Positions 20,827-23,213 of a stretch of DNA of 23,213 nucleotides are shown here, piece after piece. The DNA is from an uncultured Campylobacter sp. GTDB lineage: Bacteria; Campylobacterota; Campylobacteria; Campylobacterales; Campylobacteraceae. Under the pieces are notes generated by a model. It worked only from the letters and a program-made list of their open reading frames with translations. It was not told the origin of the DNA and ran no database searches. Location of the stretch: NCBI GenBank assembly GCA_937965895.1, contig CALCKS010000157.1, positions 1-23,213 on the forward strand, written 5' to 3'. Within the stretch, counting starts at the first letter, position 1, and each line of letters starts with the position of its first letter. Made by a program: the position numbers and the translations under genes.

Positions 20827-23006
20827 AAGTCAATAATCAAGTTGAAATTTACGATATAAACAAGGTCGCCAAACAAGCTAGCGGCGCGGTGCTTTTGCGC
20901 GTAAAAAACACCGTCGTTTTAGCTACCGTCGCTCGCGAAGACACGCAAGTTAGCGAGGATTTTTTACCGCTAACGGTGCAATACATAGAAAAAAGTTACG
21001 CAGCGGGCAAGATTCCGGGCGGCTACGTAAAAAGAGAGACTAAACCGGGGGATTTTGAGACGCTAACTTCGCGCATCATCGATCGCTCGCTGCGCCCGCT
21101 CTTTCCAAAGGGCTACGCGTATCCGACGCAAATAGTCGTGATGGTGTTATCTTGCGATCCCGAAGTCGATCTGCAAGTCGTCGGTCTAAACGCTGCTTCA
21201 GTCGCGCTTTATCTTAGCGACATTCCTGTAAATGCGCCCGTTTGCGGCGTGCGCGTGGGATATATAGATAATAAATTCGTAATAAATCCTAGCAACTCCG
21301 AGCTAAAAACTTCGGCGCTCGATCTTTACGTGGCGGGTGTTAAAGACGAGCTTTTGATGATCGAGATGAGAAGCATCCCGACCGAAAAAGACGAGATAGT
21401 GCCTATCGCGCTAGATCCTATGATGGATCCGAATTTAAGCGGCGTGATAGCGATGCAGGATATGAATGAATTTAGCGAAGATCTCATCGTGGAGGCGATC
21501 GCAGAAGCTGGCAAGGCGATACTTCGCGCCTCAAACGCTTATGAAGAAGCATTTAGCCAGCATAAAAAAGAAGACGCGCAACTCGAGCTAAAACCGGAGA
21601 TCGAAAACGAGAGCGTCGCCGTCTATCTAAACGAATTTTACAAAAATGACGTCAAGGCTGCGATAAATCAGATGGCTAAAAGTGAGCGCGCCAGCGAGCT
21701 AACCAAGATCGCAAAGCAAATTTTAACCGACGAAGTAGCGCAAAAAGAGGGCTGGGAGGAGGAGGTCGTCTCTAACGTCCTGGCTAAATTTAAGAAAAAA
21801 ATCGTCCGCGAGCAGATCATAAACGAGGGCGTGCGCGCCGACGGTAGGGAGCTTAAAGAGGTCCGCCCGATCAGCATCGAGACAAATATTCTGCCAAACG
21901 CTCACGGTAGCTGCCTCTTTACCCGCGGCCAGACGCAAGCTCTCGTGGTGGCGACTTTAGGTACCGACGGCGACGCGCAGATGTATGATATGCTAACGGA
22001 AAAAGGCGCCGTGACGGATAAATTTATGTTTAACTACAACTTCCCGGGCTTTAGCGTCGGCGAGGCTAGCCCGCTAAAGGCTCCGGGCAGACGCGAGCTA
22101 GGACACGGCAACCTCGCTAAGCGTGCCCTTGCGCCTAGTATCGACGTAAATTCGCCTTATACGATCAGACTCGTGTCCGAAATTTTAGAAAGTAACGGCT
22201 CAAGTTCGATGGCCAGCGTTTGCGGCGGTTCTTTAGCGCTGAGGGCTGCAGGCGTCGATACGCCAAAATTAGTTGCGGGCGTTGCGATGGGGTTAATTTT
22301 CGAAGGCGATAAGCATGCTGTGCTAACCGACATCATGGGACTAGAGGATCACGACGGCGATATGGACTTTAAGGTCGCGGGCAGCAAAGACGGCATAACC
22401 GCGCTTCAGATGGATATAAAGCTAGGCGGTATCAGCCTTGACGTGCTTAAAGAAGCGCTTTTGCAGGCGCGCGAAGGCAGGCTTCATATATTAAATTTGA
22501 TGGAAAAAGCAAACGAAAATATCTCCGTAAACGAAGGCATACTGCCTAAACTAGAGCTTTTCAGCGTTGATCCTGGCAAGATCGTTGACATCATCGGACA
22601 AGCGGGCAAAACGATAAAAGAGATCATCGAAAAATTTGACGTCGCCATCGATCTAGACCGCGAAAAAGGTGAGGTAAAGATCGCCGGCGCGCAAAAATCA
22701 AGCGTTGACGCGGCTAAAGACTACATTATCCAAATCGTTTCAAAAGACAACGGCAAGGGCTTTGGCGGCAAAAGAGGCAGCAAAGACGGCAAACCTCATA
22801 AGACGCCTGAATTTAATATCGGAGACGAATTTGAGGGCGAGGTAAAAAGCGTGGTAGAATTTGGTGCCTTTATCGGGCTTCCAGGCGGCGTGGACGGACT
22901 TTTGCATATCTCAAAGATCAAAACGCCTCTAAAAGCCGGCGATAAGGTCAAAGTAAAAATCAGCGAGCAAAAAGGGCACAAAATCTCCCTTTCTCTAGCG
23001 CAATAA
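20811..23006 (+). CDS. pnp: Polyribonucleotide nucleotidyltransferase (PNPase)
   Basis: Phosphorolytic 3'-5' exoribonuclease of the RNA degradation machinery. The 731-residue product has two RNase PH domains (first about 10-210, with KIPGGYVKRETKPGDFETL and SRIIDRSLRPLFPKGY; second about 320-540, with VRADGRELKEVRPI and ALGTDGD-type residues seen as ATLGTDGDAQ). Between them is a helical region. A KH domain follows (about 585-640, VDIIGQAGKTIKEIIEKF), then a Gly/Lys-rich linker and an S1 domain (GDEFEGEVKSVVEFGAFIGL to the end). Active-site FNFPGFSVGE-like segment appears as NYNFPGFSVGEASP. AAGGAG at 20795-20800 precedes the start, inside the upstream gene. Full length. Confidence 0.97.
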   Translation: MQYSIEVNNQVEIYDINKVAKQASGAVLLRVKNTVVLATVAREDTQVSEDFLPLTVQYIEKSYAAGKIPGGYVKRETKPGDFETLTSRIIDRSLRPLFPKGYAYPTQIVVMVLSCDPEVDLQVVGLNAASVALYLSDIPVNAPVCGVRVGYIDNKFVINPSNSELKTSALDLYVAGVKDELLMIEMRSIPTEKDEIVPIALDPMMDPNLSGVIAMQDMNEFSEDLIVEAIAEAGKAILRASNAYEEAFSQHKKEDAQLELKPEIENESVAVYLNEFYKNDVKAAINQMAKSERASELTKIAKQILTDEVAQKEGWEEEVVSNVLAKFKKKIVREQIINEGVRADGRELKEVRPISIETNILPNAHGSCLFTRGQTQALVVATLGTDGDAQMYDMLTEKGAVTDKFMFNYNFPGFSVGEASPLKAPGRRELGHGNLAKRALAPSIDVNSPYTIRLVSEILESNGSSSMASVCGGSLALRAAGVDTPKLVAGVAMGLIFEGDKHAVLTDIMGLEDHDGDMDFKVAGSKDGITALQMDIKLGGISLDVLKEALLQAREGRLHILNLMEKANENISVNEGILPKLELFSVDPGKIVDIIGQAGKTIKEIIEKFDVAIDLDREKGEVKIAGAQKSSVDAAKDYIIQIVSKDNGKGFGGKRGSKDGKPHKTPEFNIGDEFEGEVKSVVEFGAFIGLPGGVDGLLHISKIKTPLKAGDKVKVKISEQKGHKISLSLAQ

Positions 23007-23022
23007 ATTTAAAGGAGAAACG

Positions 23023-23213
23023 ATGCAGTATAAAAAAATATTTTTCCCAATCGGCGCGGGCGACGACGTAAAAGAGCGTATCAGAGGGGCTTTGCTGGTC
23101 GCTAAGCATTTCAACAGCCACATCGAGATTTTGGCTTGCCAGCTAGATCCCGGCGTCGTTTATAATATGAAAATGACGCTTAGGGGCGGAGTTCTTTACG
23201 ATGAGTTTTTAAA
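23023..23213 (+). CDS. Universal-stress-like protein, N-terminal fragment (3' end outside window)
   Basis: Begins at ATG 23023, 16 bases after the pnp stop, with AAAGGAG at 23011-23017. The visible 63 residues start MQYKKIFFPIGAGDDVKERI, then RGALLVAKHFNSHIEILACQ. A first strand ending in a short polar turn, a helix with an LxxAxxF(N/G)xHIEIL pattern, and a second strand are typical of UspA-family proteins of the nucleotide-binding alpha/beta fold. The ATP-binding glycine motif would lie outside the window. The spacing suggests cotranscription with pnp. Confidence 0.6.
   Translation, partial: MQYKKIFFPIGAGDDVKERIRGALLVAKHFNSHIEILACQLDPGVVYNMKMTLRGGVLYDEFL

Overview
The window looks like a chromosomal segment of a Campylobacter, most likely one of the higher-GC species such as the rectus/showae/curvus group. 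The evidence is the gene families, Campylobacter-type promoters (TATAAT or TAAAAT boxes behind A/T-rich tracts), dense AAATTT words, and gene order. The racR-racS-recR block divergent from dnaJ, and the uvrC / small gene / guaA / purD / RDD gene / phosphoribosyltransferase / pnp order, both match what I remember of C. jejuni. Species is an inference. I see no tRNA, rRNA, insertion sequence, prophage or CRISPR array.

Layout. 1-225 is the 3' end of aroE, converging on pyk (201-1655, minus). A divergent promoter region separates pyk from a periplasmic TRAP-type binding protein (1736-2791), which ends at a UUCG-loop terminator. A minus-strand operon follows (5558 down to 3081): racR, racS and recR, overlapping head to tail. 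dnaJ (5719-6891) leaves the same intergenic region in the other direction, then a secreted cysteine-rich Sel1-repeat protein (7011-7604). uvrC and a small DUF721/DciA-like gene are on the minus strand (7861-10213).

From about 10184 to the end everything is on the plus strand. It starts with a 50-residue lipoprotein of LptM type whose start overlaps head-on with the gene before it. Then come nhaD, guaA, a two-domain cupin behind a Fur-box-like palindrome, a PIN-like protein with a duplicated C-terminal module, and hemD. A structured RNA follows, very likely 6S RNA (the 'purD motif'). Last is a tightly overlapping run: purD, an RDD membrane protein, lptD, an unusual phosphoribosyltransferase, pnp, and a partial UspA-like gene.

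Most of the window is housekeeping: glycolysis, purine synthesis (guaA, purD), haem synthesis (hemD), DNA repair (uvrC, recR), protein folding (dnaJ), RNA decay (pnp) and outer-membrane LPS assembly (lptD and possibly the LptM-like lipoprotein). The parts that deserve a second look are the PIN-like protein with its split repeat, the 6S RNA gene in front of purD, a UvrC lacking the iron-sulfur cysteines, the hidden lipoprotein, and the candidate iron operator before the cupin.
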